Positions 8,106-17,269 of a stretch of 64,000 nucleotides of DNA are shown piece after piece. The translations under genes were made by a program, and so were the position numbers. The stretch lies in contig NC_022600.1 of NCBI RefSeq assembly GCF_000484535.1, positions 1,302,001 through 1,366,000 on the forward strand. The letters run 5' to 3'. Position 1 is the first letter of the stretch. Each line of letters begins with the position of its first letter. The stretch is from Gloeobacter kilaueensis JS1. Lineage in GTDB: Bacteria; Cyanobacteriota; Cyanobacteriia; Gloeobacterales; Gloeobacteraceae. The notes below the pieces were generated by a model. That model did no database searches. It was given only the letters and a program-made list of their open reading frames with translations, and had not been told where the DNA came from.

Positions 8106-10055
8106 ATGAACACCGAAGTGAGTGATAAAGTATTGCAGGTGCGCACACAGTTGCGCGAACTATTGAGCAACTACCTCTGGGTCTGGCAGGACAAACTGCA
8201 GCAGGTCTTTGAATCGCTCCCGACCTACAAGGGTCATCCCAACCGGGCAGTGGCCGAATTACATCAGGCTCAGCTCGCTGCATTGAGCGAGGACAGCCTC
8301 TTTACCGGACGGTTGGGGGAGGCGATCAATTTTCAGCGCCGCTACCTGGCGAGCGCCGGGGGCCGCGAGATCGCCTACTTCAGCGCTGAATTCGGCATTC
8401 ACGAGACGCTGCCCATCTACTCCGGTGGCCTGGGGGTGCTGGCGGGCGATCACGTCAAATCGGCGAGTGACCTCAATGTGCCGCTGGTGGCGATTGGACT
8501 GATGTACCGCCAGGGCTATTTCAACCAGCAGCTCAACGAAGAAGGCTGGCAGGTGGAGCGCTACAACGATCTCAATATCGACCTTACCTGTCTGCGGCCA
8601 GTGCTCGGCAAGGATGGCCAGCCCCTGCTCATCACCATTCCGATCGAAGAGCGGCAGGTGTACGCCCGCGCCTGGCTGGCCCAGGTGGGCCGCACGCCGC
8701 TTTACCTGCTCGATACCAACGTCGAGCAAAACGACGAGATGGACCGCTGGATCACAGGCCACCTTTACGGCGGCGACCAGGACACCCGGATCAAGCAGGA
8801 GGTGCTCTTGGGCATCGGCGGGGTGCGCCTGCTCGACGCCCTGGGCTATCGGATCAGTATTTTTCACATGAACGAGGGCCACGCCGCCTTCTTGACCCTT
8901 GAGCTGATTCGCCAGCGGATGCAGGCGGGCAGCAACTACGTGCTCGCTCGCGGCGAGATCGCCCGCTGCTGCGTCTTTACTACCCACACGCCGGTCCCGG
9001 CGGGCCACGACGCCTTTGCCCACGAACTGTTGTCGCAGGTGCTCGAACCTTATCGCCGCGACGAGTTGCGCATCTCGCAGTTCGACTTGCTGGCGCTTGG
9101 AGGCCGGGGCCGCTTTTCGATGACCGAGCTGGCCCTCAACTTGAGCGGTTCGGCCAACGCCGTCGCCCTGCGCCACGAAGAAGTCTCGCAGCGGATGTTT
9201 CCTTACCGCCAGATCACCCATGTCACCAACGGCATTCACCACCTAAGTTGGGTGAGCCCAGACATTGCCCGCGTGCTCGACGGCTCGATTCCGGGCTGGC
9301 GCGAGCAGCCGACGCTGCTGGCCCAGGCCCACAGCCTCGACAGTGAAGCCCTCAGGGCTGCCCACGCCAGGGCCAAAAGCCGGCTCGTAGAATTTATCAA
9401 CGGCCACGACCACGGCATCGACTTCCAAGAAAACCTGCTTACGATCGGTTTTGCCCGCCGCTTCGCCACTTACAAGCGCGGCGATCTGATCGTAAAGGCG
9501 ATCGACAAGCTGCCGCCGGAGGTGGGCGATCGCATCCAGCTGGTCTTTGCCGGTAAGTCCCACCCCCGCGACAACGGCGGCAAAGAATATATTCAGAAGA
9601 TTGTCGAGTTGATGAGCGAAAAGCGCATCCGGCTGGTGTTTCTCGAAAACTACGACATGTCGGTGGCGCGGATGCTGGTCAGCGGCGTCGATATCTGGAT
9701 GAACACTCCCCGCCGTCCCCTTGAGGCGAGCGGCACCAGCGGCATGAAGGCCGCCCTCAACGGCGTCCCCAACCTTTCGGTCCTCGACGGCTGGTGGGTC
9801 GAAGGCTACAACCGCAAAAACGGCTGGGCCGTCGGCGAAGACTTTGTCGAGGGCAACCCCGACGAGGACGAATTTGACGCTGCCAGCATCGCCCAGTTGC
9901 TCTCCGAGCAGATTCTAGACGAATTTTACGGGCGGCCTGCGGAGTGGATCGAACGGATGAAGGCGTCGGTTGCCACCGCTTCCTTCTTCAACACCCACCG
10001 CATGGTCAGCCAGTACGTCGAGCAGATCTACAAGCTGCCATTCGTTGCTGCCTGA
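8106..10055 (+). CDS. glgP: Alpha-glucan (glycogen) phosphorylase, short form
   Basis: Releases glucose-1-phosphate from glycogen or maltodextrin by pyridoxal-phosphate-dependent phosphorolysis. The 649-residue length and AYFSAEFGIHETLPIYSGGLG, FHMNEGHAAF and TTHTPVPAGHDAF identify the short alpha-glucan phosphorylase group rather than the 800-residue type. Near the C-terminus EASGTSGMKAALNGV carries the family's phosphate and cofactor-binding region with its lysine. The gene starts at ATG 8106 and is monocistronic, followed by hemE. Its promoter is the TATAAT site at 7951-7956. Confidence 0.93.
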   Translation: MNTEVSDKVLQVRTQLRELLSNYLWVWQDKLQQVFESLPTYKGHPNRAVAELHQAQLAALSEDSLFTGRLGEAINFQRRYLASAGGREIAYFSAEFGIHETLPIYSGGLGVLAGDHVKSASDLNVPLVAIGLMYRQGYFNQQLNEEGWQVERYNDLNIDLTCLRPVLGKDGQPLLITIPIEERQVYARAWLAQVGRTPLYLLDTNVEQNDEMDRWITGHLYGGDQDTRIKQEVLLGIGGVRLLDALGYRISIFHMNEGHAAFLTLELIRQRMQAGSNYVLARGEIARCCVFTTHTPVPAGHDAFAHELLSQVLEPYRRDELRISQFDLLALGGRGRFSMTELALNLSGSANAVALRHEEVSQRMFPYRQITHVTNGIHHLSWVSPDIARVLDGSIPGWREQPTLLAQAHSLDSEALRAAHARAKSRLVEFINGHDHGIDFQENLLTIGFARRFATYKRGDLIVKAIDKLPPEVGDRIQLVFAGKSHPRDNGGKEYIQKIVELMSEKRIRLVFLENYDMSVARMLVSGVDIWMNTPRRPLEASGTSGMKAALNGVPNLSVLDGWWVEGYNRKNGWAVGEDFVEGNPDEDEFDAASIAQLLSEQILDEFYGRPAEWIERMKASVATASFFNTHRMVSQYVEQIYKLPFVAA

Positions 10056-10129
10056 TGAGGAGCACTCCGCTCGGACCTGGGTAGGGTGGATATGCCATAA
10101 TCGTGCGCGGACCAGATAGGAAACTGCCC

Positions 10130-11161
10130 GTGCCCGATTCGTTGCTCCTCGATGCCGCTCGCGGCAAACCCGTGGCCCGTCCGCCCGTCTGGATGATGCG
10201 TCAGGCGGGGCGCTATATGGCAAACTATCGGGCTCTGCGGGAGCGCTACGGCTTTAAGGAGCGCTGCGAGAACCCGGATCTGGCGGTCGAAATCTCGCTG
10301 CAGCCGTTTCGGGCCTTCGCCCCGGACGGGGTCATCATGTTCTCGGATATCCTGACCCCCTTCGACGGCATGGGCATCCCCTTCGATCTCATCGAAAGCC
10401 GGGGACCCATCATCGACCCGCCCATCCGCAGTCGCGCTCAGATCGACGCGGTGCGGCTTTTAGAGCCAGAGGCAGCCCTGCCCTTCATCCGCACGATCCT
10501 GCAGACGCTCCGGCAGGAAGTCGCAGGCAAGGCGACGGTTCTGGGCTTTGTTGGCGCGCCCTGGACCCTTGCCGCCTATGCCGTGGAGGGCAAAAGCTCC
10601 AAAGATTATGCCCTCATCAAGCAGATGGCCTACAGCGAACCGGCCCTCCTGCACGCTTTGCTCAGCAAGTTTGCCGACTCGATCGCCCGCTACGTCATCT
10701 ACCAGATCGAGTCCGGTGCCCAGGTGGTACAACTGTTCGATACCTGGGCAGGCCAACTCAGCCCCAGCGACTACCGCCGCTTTGCTCTACCTTATGAGCG
10801 TCAGATCGTCGATCAGGTGCGGCAGGTCCACCCCGAGACCCCGCTCATCCTCTACATCAACCATTCCGCCGGTCTGTTGCGCCACGTAGCCGAGAGCGGC
10901 GTCGATATTATCAGCCTCGACTGGACGGTGGACATGGCGGAGGCGCGCGCGACGTTGGGCAGTGCCCTCGCCGTTCAGGGCAACCTCGATCCGTGCGTCC
11001 TTCTGGGCGATCACGACCAGATTCGCGAGCGCACCCTCGAAGTGATCCGCAAGGCCGGCCCCACCGGCCACATCATGAATCTGGGCCACGGCATCCTTCA
11101 GCAGACGCCCGAATCCGCTGCCCAGTTTTTTATCGAGACCGTCAAGTCCTTTGCCTGGTAA
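10130..11161 (+). CDS. hemE: Uroporphyrinogen decarboxylase
   Basis: Converts uroporphyrinogen III to coproporphyrinogen III in haem and chlorophyll synthesis (cytosol). About 343 residues. The signature [18 protein letters not shown] is at the N-terminus; [40 protein letters not shown] and the C-terminal [11 protein letters not shown] are all present. I choose GTG 10130 ([20 protein letters not shown]), with an AGGA about 9 bases upstream. An earlier GTG at 10103 would add nine atypical residues and sits just after a CATAAT (10095-10100) that could be the -10 box. hemF follows after 6 bases, giving two enzymes of successive steps in one operon. Confidence 0.95.
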   Translation: MPDSLLLDAARGKPVARPPVWMMRQAGRYMANYRALRERYGFKERCENPDLAVEISLQPFRAFAPDGVIMFSDILTPFDGMGIPFDLIESRGPIIDPPIRSRAQIDAVRLLEPEAALPFIRTILQTLRQEVAGKATVLGFVGAPWTLAAYAVEGKSSKDYALIKQMAYSEPALLHALLSKFADSIARYVIYQIESGAQVVQLFDTWAGQLSPSDYRRFALPYERQIVDQVRQVHPETPLILYINHSAGLLRHVAESGVDIISLDWTVDMAEARATLGSALAVQGNLDPCVLLGDHDQIRERTLEVIRKAGPTGHIMNLGHGILQQTPESAAQFFIETVKSFAW

Positions 11162-11167
11162 ATTGCG

Positions 11168-12085
11168 ATGACCGCCGTCCTCACCGATACCCGTAGCCGC
11201 GTGCGCGCCTTTATGCTGGGGCTGCAGGAGAGCATTACCTCCCGCCTCGAAGCGCTCGATGGCGAGGCCCGCTTTGTCGAGGACCGCTGGGATCGCGAGG
11301 AAGGAGGCGGTGGTCGCTCCCGCGTGTTGAGCGAGGGGCGCTTATTCGAGCGGGCCGGGGTCAATTTCTCCGAAATTTTTGGCGAGGCACTGCCGCCCTC
11401 GATTTTGCAGCAGCGCCCCGAGGCGGCAGGCCACAGCTACTACGTCACCGGCACCTCGATGGTGCTTCACCCGCGCAATCCCTACATGCCGACCGTCCAC
11501 CTCAACTACCGCTACTTCGAGGCGGGGCCGGTCTGGTGGTTTGGCGGTGGGGCGGACCTCACGCCCTACTACGGCTTTCGCGAGGACGCCCACCACTTCC
11601 ACGCCACCCTCAAAGCCGCCTGCGACCAGCACGATCCAACTTACTACCCGCGCTTCAAAAAGTGGTGCGACGAGTACTTTTATCTCAAGCATCGCGGCGA
11701 ACCGCGCGGCGTCGGGGGACTGTTCTTCGACTACCTCGAAGGCGACTGGGAAAAGCTCTTTGCCTTTGCCCAGTCCTGCGGCAACGCCTTTTTGCCCGCC
11801 TACGTGCCGATTGTCGAGCGGCGATCGGGACTAGCCTACGGCGAGCGCGAGCGGCAGTTTCAGCTTTATCGCCGGGGCCGCTACGTCGAATTCAACCTTG
11901 TCTGGGACCGGGGAACGATCTTTGGCCTGCAGACCGGCGGTCGCATCGAGTCGATCTTGATGTCGCTGCCGCCGCTGGTGCGCTGGGAATATAACTACCG
12001 CCCCGAGCCGGGCACACCGGAAGCCGAACTGTACGAGGTCTTTCTTGTGCCCCGCGATTGGGCCTCTGAGTCTTCCCTGGGCTAG
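11168..12085 (+). CDS. hemF: Oxygen-dependent coproporphyrinogen III oxidase
   Basis: Oxidatively decarboxylates coproporphyrinogen III to protoporphyrinogen IX using O2. 305 residues, normal length. Family signatures are [71 protein letters not shown] and [12 protein letters not shown]. It begins 6 bases after hemE and so is likely co-transcribed with it, which couples consecutive tetrapyrrole steps. Its last 4 bases overlap, tail to tail, the end of the MFS gene on the other strand. Confidence 0.96.
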   Translation: MTAVLTDTRSRVRAFMLGLQESITSRLEALDGEARFVEDRWDREEGGGGRSRVLSEGRLFERAGVNFSEIFGEALPPSILQQRPEAAGHSYYVTGTSMVLHPRNPYMPTVHLNYRYFEAGPVWWFGGGADLTPYYGFREDAHHFHATLKAACDQHDPTYYPRFKKWCDEYFYLKHRGEPRGVGGLFFDYLEGDWEKLFAFAQSCGNAFLPAYVPIVERRSGLAYGERERQFQLYRRGRYVEFNLVWDRGTIFGLQTGGRIESILMSLPPLVRWEYNYRPEPGTPEAELYEVFLVPRDWASESSLG

Positions 12086-13380
12086 GTTTCTGGGGCGGCT
12101 ATAGAATCTGCCGCCGGTGTGCCGTTTGCTTCTGTGGGAGCCGCTGTGATGCTGCCGGTCAGAACGACGCACAGGGCAGCGAGTAAAAAACCAGCGCTGC
12201 CCAGGGCGAGGCCCGTTCCGATTCCGAGCGCCTGCAACTGGGTTGCGACGACCCCGGCAGCGGCCATCGCCAGACCGCCCCCGCCAAAATACAGCCCGAT
12301 CCCGAGACCGGAGTGCTCCGGTGGCACGCTCCCCAGCGCAAAAGCGTACAGCCCGTTGATCACCAGGCTGTGGGCAGCTCCTAAGGCCAGGGCCAGAGCA
12401 AAGGCAAAGCCTGCATTCTTGCAGACGGGCACCAGACAGATAAGGAGGGACATCGCCACCAGACCTGTAGCCATCGTCCGGCCATTGCCCACCCGCACCG
12501 CGAGGAGGCCCGCCGGGATGGCGAGGGCAGCGAAGGTGAGAAAAAGGGTTCCCATCACCGGAGCCGGGACGATCTTGGCGGCGGCGAGTACCTTCGGAAA
12601 AATGTCGGTGAGCAGCCGAAACCCGAGGGAGGCTCCCGCTCCGGCACAAAAAATCAGCCCCAGCCGAGTCAGCAGCGCACCGCTTCCCCCGTTTGTCTTG
12701 GACCGCTCCCGCCCCAGGGCCGGGGGTACCAATCGGGTCGAAATATAAATCGAGCCGTAAGGCAGCGATAGATCGACGGTGCGATCGAGGCGGCGGAGCA
12801 CCAGCACCGCCAAAAGCAGCACCCCTGAGGCGAGGCAAAAAAGCGCCGGAGCGCCCAATCCTAATAGCCACGGGCGTCCGAGCGGGCCGAAGGCGCTTGC
12901 GATCCCTGTCGCTATGCTCAAGACCGCCGCCGCCACCGGCATCGAGGACGGGGCAGCGTAGCGACTGAGCAGCGCCAGGGCCGGGCTGCGAAAAACAGCC
13001 ATCGCAAAGGACCAGCCGATCAAAAGCAGCGGCAATATCCACCGGAGCAACCCCCCTGGATGGGCAACGACCACCAGCGGCAGGACGACAAAGAGCACGC
13101 AGGCTGCCACCGTCCCGGCGACGATGAGCGGATAGCGCGAGGCAAAGCGGCGCTGGCGCTCGTCCGACAGGCTGCCCATCCAGGGCTCGACCGCCGCTGT
13201 GAGCAAGCCTTCGATTACCAGCAGCACCGGCACCGCCACCGGCGGAAACCCCAGTTGCCCGAGCAGTTTCGGCAGATAGAGGATGTAGGCGAGCCAGGCA
13301 AAGGCAATTGCCGCACTGAGCATCGCCAGACCAAACACGCGCCGCCAGAGCACAGGCGGGTGCTTTTTGAGACTATTCAT
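12082..13380 (-). CDS. MFS transporter
   Basis: A 432-residue polytopic membrane protein with about 12 hydrophobic helices. Start taken at ATG 13378-13380 ([20 protein letters not shown]). The motif [20 protein letters not shown] after the second or third helix is the MFS A-loop in the form seen in sugar/SLC45-like carriers. The C-terminal half has [28 protein letters not shown]. The substrate is not evident. It converges with hemF (4-base overlap of stop regions). No other transporter or enzyme context suggests its cargo. Confidence 0.8.
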   Translation of the reverse strand: MNSLKKHPPVLWRRVFGLAMLSAAIAFAWLAYILYLPKLLGQLGFPPVAVPVLLVIEGLLTAAVEPWMGSLSDERQRRFASRYPLIVAGTVAACVLFVVLPLVVVAHPGGLLRWILPLLLIGWSFAMAVFRSPALALLSRYAAPSSMPVAAAVLSIATGIASAFGPLGRPWLLGLGAPALFCLASGVLLLAVLVLRRLDRTVDLSLPYGSIYISTRLVPPALGRERSKTNGGSGALLTRLGLIFCAGAGASLGFRLLTDIFPKVLAAAKIVPAPVMGTLFLTFAALAIPAGLLAVRVGNGRTMATGLVAMSLLICLVPVCKNAGFAFALALALGAAHSLVINGLYAFALGSVPPEHSGLGIGLYFGGGGLAMAAAGVVATQLQALGIGTGLALGSAGFLLAALCVVLTGSITAAPTEANGTPAADSIAAPET

Positions 13381-13471
13381 CGCACCGCAACAGGACCGCT
13401 TTCGTATTGTCTCTGTCGAAGCGGGGGTTTGAAAAGAGAAGTGCAGGCGTGTACGTTCGTGCCTCCCGGCG

Positions 13472-13500
13472 TACAATAAACTAAGTCTACTAAACTAAGT
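13472..13500 (+). promoter_or_regulatory. Direct repeats and -10-like box upstream of the Phd antitoxin
   Basis: Two exact copies of TAAACTAAGT lie at 13477-13486 and 13491-13500 (period 14), and a TACAAT -10-like box at 13472-13477 runs into the first. They end 5 bases before the antitoxin GTG. Phd/YefM antitoxins repress their own operons by binding repeated sites near the promoter, so this is the likely operator. The repeats are seen directly; their role is inferred. Confidence 0.5.
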
Positions 13501-13505
13501 TTGTT

Positions 13506-13751
13506 GTGAAGATATTCAATATTCACGAGGCGAAGACGCATTTGTCTCGCCTGGTCGATCAAGCCGCTAGAGGCGAATCGTTTGTAATTGCCAAGGCAGG
13601 CAAGCCCCTGGTAAAGGTCGTGGCTTTGAATGCTCCAGAGCCGGCTCAGATGAAGCGACGGGGCTTTCTCGCAGGCCAGATCGTCGTCCCGGAGGACTTT
13701 GATCGCCTTGGCAGTGCTGAGATTGAGCAACTTTTTACCGGTGATGCGTGA
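13506..13751 (+). CDS. Type II antitoxin, Phd/YefM family
   Basis: An 81-residue protein, GTG start. NIHEAKTHLSRLVDQAARGE followed by FVIAKAGKPLVKVVAL is the standard Phd/YefM DNA-binding fold. The C-terminal part (GQIVVPEDFDRLG) would wrap the toxin. It neutralises the PIN-domain toxin encoded next, which begins 4 bases before this stop codon (GTGA overlap). Autorepression through the direct repeats just upstream is likely. Confidence 0.9.
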   Translation: MKIFNIHEAKTHLSRLVDQAARGESFVIAKAGKPLVKVVALNAPEPAQMKRRGFLAGQIVVPEDFDRLGSAEIEQLFTGDA

Positions 13752-14146
13752 AACTGCTGCTCGACATCCAGCTGCTTCTTTTTGCTGCAGAATCGAACGA
13801 CACTTCGACTGGCAGGCTGTCGGTTGAGGCCGCTGCCCTTATCGATGATGTTTCTAACGAACTGTTGTTCAGTGCAGCGAGTATCTGGGAGGTGACGATA
13901 AAAAACGGCCTGGGACGCGAGGATTTCAAGGTAAATCCACGTCTGCTCTGGCGCGGGTTGCTAGACAACGGCTATGTAGAGCTGGCAATTAGAAGCGAGC
14001 ACACCCTGGCTGTGGGCAGCTTGCCCAGCATCCACAAAGATCCGTTCGACCGCCTGCTCATTGCCCAGGCAACGGTTGAAGGGATTATCTTGCTGACGTG
14101 TGATCCGGTGGTGGCCAGCTATCCAGGCTCTATTCTCAAGGTGTGA
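13748..14146 (+). CDS. Type II toxin, PIN-domain ribonuclease (VapC-like)
   Basis: A 132-residue PIN-domain protein, a metal-dependent RNase partner of the preceding Phd antitoxin. The acidic residues expected for the active site are visible: LLLDIQLLLFAA (first Asp), SAASIWEVTIK (Glu) and KDPFDRLLIAQA (Asp), with a later LTCDPVV. The usual LLDTH has become LLDIQ, a change next to the first aspartate that might affect activity. Coupled to the antitoxin by a 4-base overlap. This Phd-PIN pairing is common in cyanobacteria. Confidence 0.9.
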   Translation: MKLLLDIQLLLFAAESNDTSTGRLSVEAAALIDDVSNELLFSAASIWEVTIKNGLGREDFKVNPRLLWRGLLDNGYVELAIRSEHTLAVGSLPSIHKDPFDRLLIAQATVEGIILLTCDPVVASYPGSILKV

Positions 14147-14472
14147 CTAAAAATTTTCAGGATCGACGCCCAACTCCCTCAACTTCGCTGCCATCTTTTC
14201 AGCTTTCTCAGCCCTTTCCTCCAGCGTTAGAAAGCGTTTTCCCGATGGGTCGCACCAGTAGAGCCATTCGCGCTGCCAGCCCATATGGGTACCCTGGCCT
14301 TTGCCCAGACCGAGACCGATTTCTGGCAGCCAGAAGTAATGTCTCTCCAGTCCACTGTCGGCGGGTGCAGGTGTACCGGCAAGCGATACATAGCTGTCCC
14401 CTTCCAGCCGATGCACTTCCAGCCGGGCTTTGCGCTTGCGTTTAGAGTTATAGATGACGTAGTAGCGAACGC
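14147..14472 (-). pseudogene. Uma2 family endonuclease, 3' part, separated by an IS605-type element
   Basis: C-terminal portion of a Uma2/DUF820 protein: RVRYYVIYN, HYFWLPEIGLGLGKGQG, WLYWCDPSGKRFLTLEERAEKAEK and a helical tail. This matches the end of family members. The N-terminal portion lies at 16224-16605 on the same strand, beyond the insertion sequence. Joining 16605-16224 to 14472-14147 gives 708 bases, an open frame of 235 residues with the junction AALGVRYYVIYN, which is the family consensus. The part before the junction supplies the PD-(D/E)XK core, so this fragment alone should be inactive. Confidence 0.9.
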
Positions 14473-14560
14473 GTGACATACTCCCAGCCCTAACCGCATA
14501 GCGGTATAGGGTGGGCTTCTCGCTTCACAGTCCAGCTAGTGCTTCGGACTCCGCGAGCTT
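14473..14560 (-). ncRNA. Predicted right end and omega RNA (reRNA) region of the IS605-type element
   Basis: A perfect-stem hairpin at 14488-14511 (CCCTA-CCGC ... GCGG-TAGGG with a small bulge) overlaps the last codons of tnpB. Subterminal hairpins at this position are characteristic of IS200/IS605 right ends. In TnpB systems the guide RNA comes from the tnpB 3' end plus this right end, and reads out into flanking DNA. The 5' limit given here is approximate. Confidence 0.5.
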
Positions 14561-15719
14561 TAAGAACGGGATGACCCTCCGCCCTTTTCCACATGTTCCG
14601 ACCTGAGTTTTCATCTCTATCCAACTCCAAGCCACAGTGCGGGCAACAATGCCGTCTATCGCTTAGAGTTTTGGCAACATGAGCATCGCAATCGGAACAC
14701 ATTTGCGTTGTACCAGATGGATTCACTCCAATCGTTAAGCACCCAGCTTTTTCAGCTTTGTTTGCCAAGATTGTAATGAATGTTCCCCAACCAGCATCAT
14801 GCACTGATTTGGCAAGATGAGTTCTTGCCAAACCTTTGATATTTAAGTTCTCATGAGCAATAACCTCGTATTTTCGCAATAGTAAAACTGCTGTCTTGTG
14901 ATGGAAGTCTTTGCGTTGATTTGCGACTTTGGCATGAAGTTTTGCAACTTTGCAAACTCGCTTAGCCCTGCGCTTACTCGCCTTATTCTTTTTGCGAGCA
15001 AGCTTGCGTTCTTCCTTTGCCAAGCGCTTTTCGGCTTTCCTGTAGTACTGGGGAATGGGAACATGTAAGCCATCGCCGGTGACTAGAAAATCTTTTAAGC
15101 CAAGGTCAATACCTACACCTTTCTTTACATCAATATCAGGATTAATCGTTGGTACAGATTCATCAAGCAGACTGAAAGTAATGTACCAACCGTCTGCTTT
15201 CTTGCTGATACAAGCCGTCTTAACATCGAAACCTTCAGGCAAAGGACGATGTTGAATCAGTTTGATACTGCCAAGCTTGGGCAAGTTTACCAAATTTCCA
15301 ACAATCCAATCATTATCAGCTTGTGTGTAAGTGAATGAATGGTAGCGACCTTTTCCTTTGAATCTCGGTTTACCACTACGCTTGCCTTTACTATCACCCT
15401 TCAAGTAACGGTCAAAAGCAAGTCCCACGCGTTTGACCATATCTTGAAGCACTTGGGAGTGAATCTCTTTGTACCCAGAACGTTCTTTTTTAAGCGTCAC
15501 GAGAGAACGTTTCTGACTGTAGTAATCAGGCTGTTCTTTGGGTGGGGCGATGCTTGAAGTGAGAGGGCAGGCATTAACTGGGCAACGATTAAGTTCCCAC
15601 CAATCAAAGCGTTCGGCAAGTAGCCAGTTGTACTGAGAGCGCAACATATCAAGCCAACGATTCAAGTCTTGAACCTGGCTAGCCCTGGGGCGCAATCGGT
15701 ACTGGTAGGCTAATCTCAT
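14490..15719 (-). CDS. tnpB: TnpB, RNA-guided endonuclease of the IS605-type element
   Basis: A 409-residue protein with the N-terminal helix-turn-helix/WED-like part (RLRPRASQVQDLNRWLDML) and a complete RuvC nuclease: GIDLGLKDF (D205), AHENLNIKG (E290) and LDRDENSGRNM (D369). The zinc finger between the last two has C341, C344, C359 and C362. All catalytic residues are present, so it should be active. TnpB nucleases use a transposon-end RNA as guide and recognise a target-adjacent motif equal to the left-end cleavage motif (TTAG here, inferred). Its 3' end overlaps the right-end hairpin. Confidence 0.95.
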   Translation of the reverse strand: MRLAYQYRLRPRASQVQDLNRWLDMLRSQYNWLLAERFDWWELNRCPVNACPLTSSIAPPKEQPDYYSQKRSLVTLKKERSGYKEIHSQVLQDMVKRVGLAFDRYLKGDSKGKRSGKPRFKGKGRYHSFTYTQADNDWIVGNLVNLPKLGSIKLIQHRPLPEGFDVKTACISKKADGWYITFSLLDESVPTINPDIDVKKGVGIDLGLKDFLVTGDGLHVPIPQYYRKAEKRLAKEERKLARKKNKASKRRAKRVCKVAKLHAKVANQRKDFHHKTAVLLLRKYEVIAHENLNIKGLARTHLAKSVHDAGWGTFITILANKAEKAGCLTIGVNPSGTTQMCSDCDAHVAKTLSDRRHCCPHCGLELDRDENSGRNMWKRAEGHPVLKARGVRSTSWTVKREAHPIPLCG

Positions 15720-15754
15720 GTTACGATGATAATGTATAGCGCCGTAGGTGTCAA

Positions 15755-16186
15755 ATGCCTTACGACTCCCACTCCAGAGCAGTTTCAGACCTCAACGCTC
15801 ACATAGTGCTTACCACAAAATACCGTCGCAAGGTCGTCAGTCCTGAACTTTTGGCAAGGATGACCGAGATTATGGCATCGGTCTGTGAAAAGTGGGGAGT
15901 TGAAATACTTGAGTTTAATGGCGAGGCTGACCACGTTCATCTACTCATGCGTTATTACCCGCAATTGCAACTCAGTAAGTTTGTCAACAATGTGAAGACA
16001 GTGACAAGCCGGATGCTCAGGAAAGAGTTCATGCCCCATATCAAGAAGTTTTACTGGGGTACGGAGGCTTTCTGGAATAGCTCTTATTTCGTTGCTTCTT
16101 GCGGAGGTGTGACTGTGGAGACCCTGAGAAAGTACGTTGAGAGTCAATCTGAGATACCCAATGAAGGTGATTCATCCCAAAGCTGA
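15755..16186 (+). CDS. tnpA: TnpA, Y1 HUH single-strand transposase of the IS605-type element
   Basis: A 143-residue Tyr transposase of the REP/IS200 type. It has the HUH motif DHVHLLM (H60, H62) and a catalytic tyrosine in TLRKYVES (Y127), plus NVKTVTSRMLRKE. Length and motifs are complete. It would cut and join single strands at the left and right ends and so excise without scars. It is transcribed away from tnpB, with 35 bases between the two start codons, which must hold both promoters. Confidence 0.95.
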   Translation: MPYDSHSRAVSDLNAHIVLTTKYRRKVVSPELLARMTEIMASVCEKWGVEILEFNGEADHVHLLMRYYPQLQLSKFVNNVKTVTSRMLRKEFMPHIKKFYWGTEAFWNSSYFVASCGGVTVETLRKYVESQSEIPNEGDSSQS

Positions 16187-16223
16187 GCTTGCGCTACAGC
16201 GTGGGGCTTCTCGCCAAAACCTG

Positions 16224-16605
16224 CTAACGCTGCATAATCGCGCTTTTTTTTGGAGTGCTCCCCGCCCCTGCTCTCTGAGACAACCTCCAGAAACAGCGCT
16301 GGAATCGCACCGTTCTCTTCCCAGAGGACGTAGCTCAGCCGCCCGTCTTCCAGTTCCGGTGGATTGCGCTCCATACCGAGGCTCAAAAAACCGTCCGGCA
16401 CCATCGGCGGCTCGTCGGGATGGTAGTAGACGCCCATATCGACAGCAAAGAACCAGTCGCGGCGGTCTTTCCAGATCCAGCCCAACAAAGTGAGCAGCAG
16501 ATTGGGCAGCAAATTCTGCAGTTCGTTGTCCACCGGGGCACCGTCCGAATCGGGCAGCTCCTCCGCTGCCGGCAGAAATCCCTTCGGATCGTACAGAGAA
16601 ATCAT
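16224..16605 (-). pseudogene. Uma2 family endonuclease, 5' part, separated by an IS605-type element
   Basis: N-terminal part of the same Uma2/DUF820 gene whose end is at 14147-14472. It starts at ATG 16603-16605 and carries AVDMGVYYHPDEPPMVPDGF, ALFLEVVSE and GGEHSKKKRDYAAL, the PD-(D/E)XK-type core of the family. From 16223 downward the frame reads into the insertion sequence and ends after about 25 foreign residues (stop at 16144). Uma2 proteins are abundant in cyanobacteria and poorly understood; an intact relative lies at 28606-29169. Confidence 0.9.
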
Positions 16606-16643
16606 CGCTTATCCTGCGCTCACCCCCCAGCTTAGCCAGAATT

Positions 16644-17048
16644 TCAGTCCGCTTCCCAATCTTCGAGTCTTAAATTGCTTACTCGATTAAATTCGCGGAC
16701 ATTATGTGTTATCAATGTCAAATTGTTTGCCAAAGCAATAGCTGCGATCTGCACATCGTAGGCTCCAATTGGAGTGCCCTTTGATTCCAGTTCTGCTCGG
16801 ACTATACCAAAGGTAAAAGCTGCAAGATCGTCGAAGGGTAATGATATAAACTGCTCTAAGAATGCCTGTTGTAGCCTGAAGTTTCGTTCTGGATAGGTAC
16901 TCTTCATAGCACCAAAGGATAGTTCTGCCTTGACTACCGAGCATACGGCCAGCTCTTCAGCAGGAGTCGCATTGAGTTTTAGCTGCAGGTTTGAGTTTTT
17001 ACCCTTTAGGTAAATAATGCAAATATTCGTGTCAAGAAGATATTTCAT
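16644..17048 (-). CDS. vapC: Type II toxin VapC, PIN-domain ribonuclease
   Basis: A 134-residue PIN protein, canonical VapC form. It has KYLLDTNICIIYLKG (first Asp), SVVKAELSFGAMKS (Glu), IGAYDVQIAAIALANNLTLIT (Asp) and THNVREFNRVSNLRLEDW at the C-terminus. All active-site acids are present, so it probably cleaves a tRNA or rRNA site as VapCs do. Its ATG overlaps the antitoxin stop (ATGA, 17045-17048). Together with 17045-17269 it forms the second toxin-antitoxin module of this stretch. Confidence 0.94.
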   Translation of the reverse strand: MKYLLDTNICIIYLKGKNSNLQLKLNATPAEELAVCSVVKAELSFGAMKSTYPERNFRLQQAFLEQFISLPFDDLAAFTFGIVRAELESKGTPIGAYDVQIAAIALANNLTLITHNVREFNRVSNLRLEDWEAD

Positions 17049-17269
17049 TCCAAAGATTCACGCTCAGGTTGTGCATTTTGAGGTTGTCTCAGGAAAGTCT
17101 CATCCTGAATGCAACCATAAAACTGTGCAGGAGGTGCCTCTTCGACTTGTTCTATCGTACTAGTACGATAGACAATCACAACATCGACATCCATGTTTCG
17201 GGCCTCCGGCAGATGAACTTTTAGAAGACCGTCACTGCCAATATGAAGTTTTCTTTGAATACTGTGCAT
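17045..17269 (-). CDS. vapB: Type II antitoxin VapB-like
   Basis: A 74-residue antitoxin encoded directly before vapC with an ATGA overlap. It has an acidic C-terminus (QDETFLRQPQNAQPERESLE). The N-terminal part (QRKLHIGSDGLLKVHLPE) is consistent with an AbrB-type beta-strand swapped DNA-binding domain. A GAGGAG ribosome-binding site precedes the ATG by about 6 bases. Assigned mainly from size, composition and coupling to an unmistakable VapC. Confidence 0.85.
   Translation of the reverse strand: MHSIQRKLHIGSDGLLKVHLPEARNMDVDVVIVYRTSTIEQVEEAPPAQFYGCIQDETFLRQPQNAQPERESLE

Larger units (their letters stand above)
14473..16223 (+). mobile_element. IS200/IS605-family insertion sequence, tnpA and tnpB divergent, 1751 bases
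   Basis: The element carries a Y1 HUH transposase (tnpA, plus strand) and TnpB (minus strand), arranged divergently as in IS605 itself. The ends were set by restoring the interrupted Uma2 frame. In the Uma2 orientation the left flank ends in TTAG and the element's far end is ...TGTCAC. These resemble the cleavage motifs of the IS608 type (TTAC on the left, TCAA on the right). No target duplication is present, as expected for this family. Both genes look intact, so the element may still move. The ends could shift by one or two bases. Confidence 0.85.

Noticed and set aside
11831-13042. 403-residue minus-strand ORF over hemF and the MFS gene
   Set aside because: Crosses two well-supported genes and has no recognisable domain.
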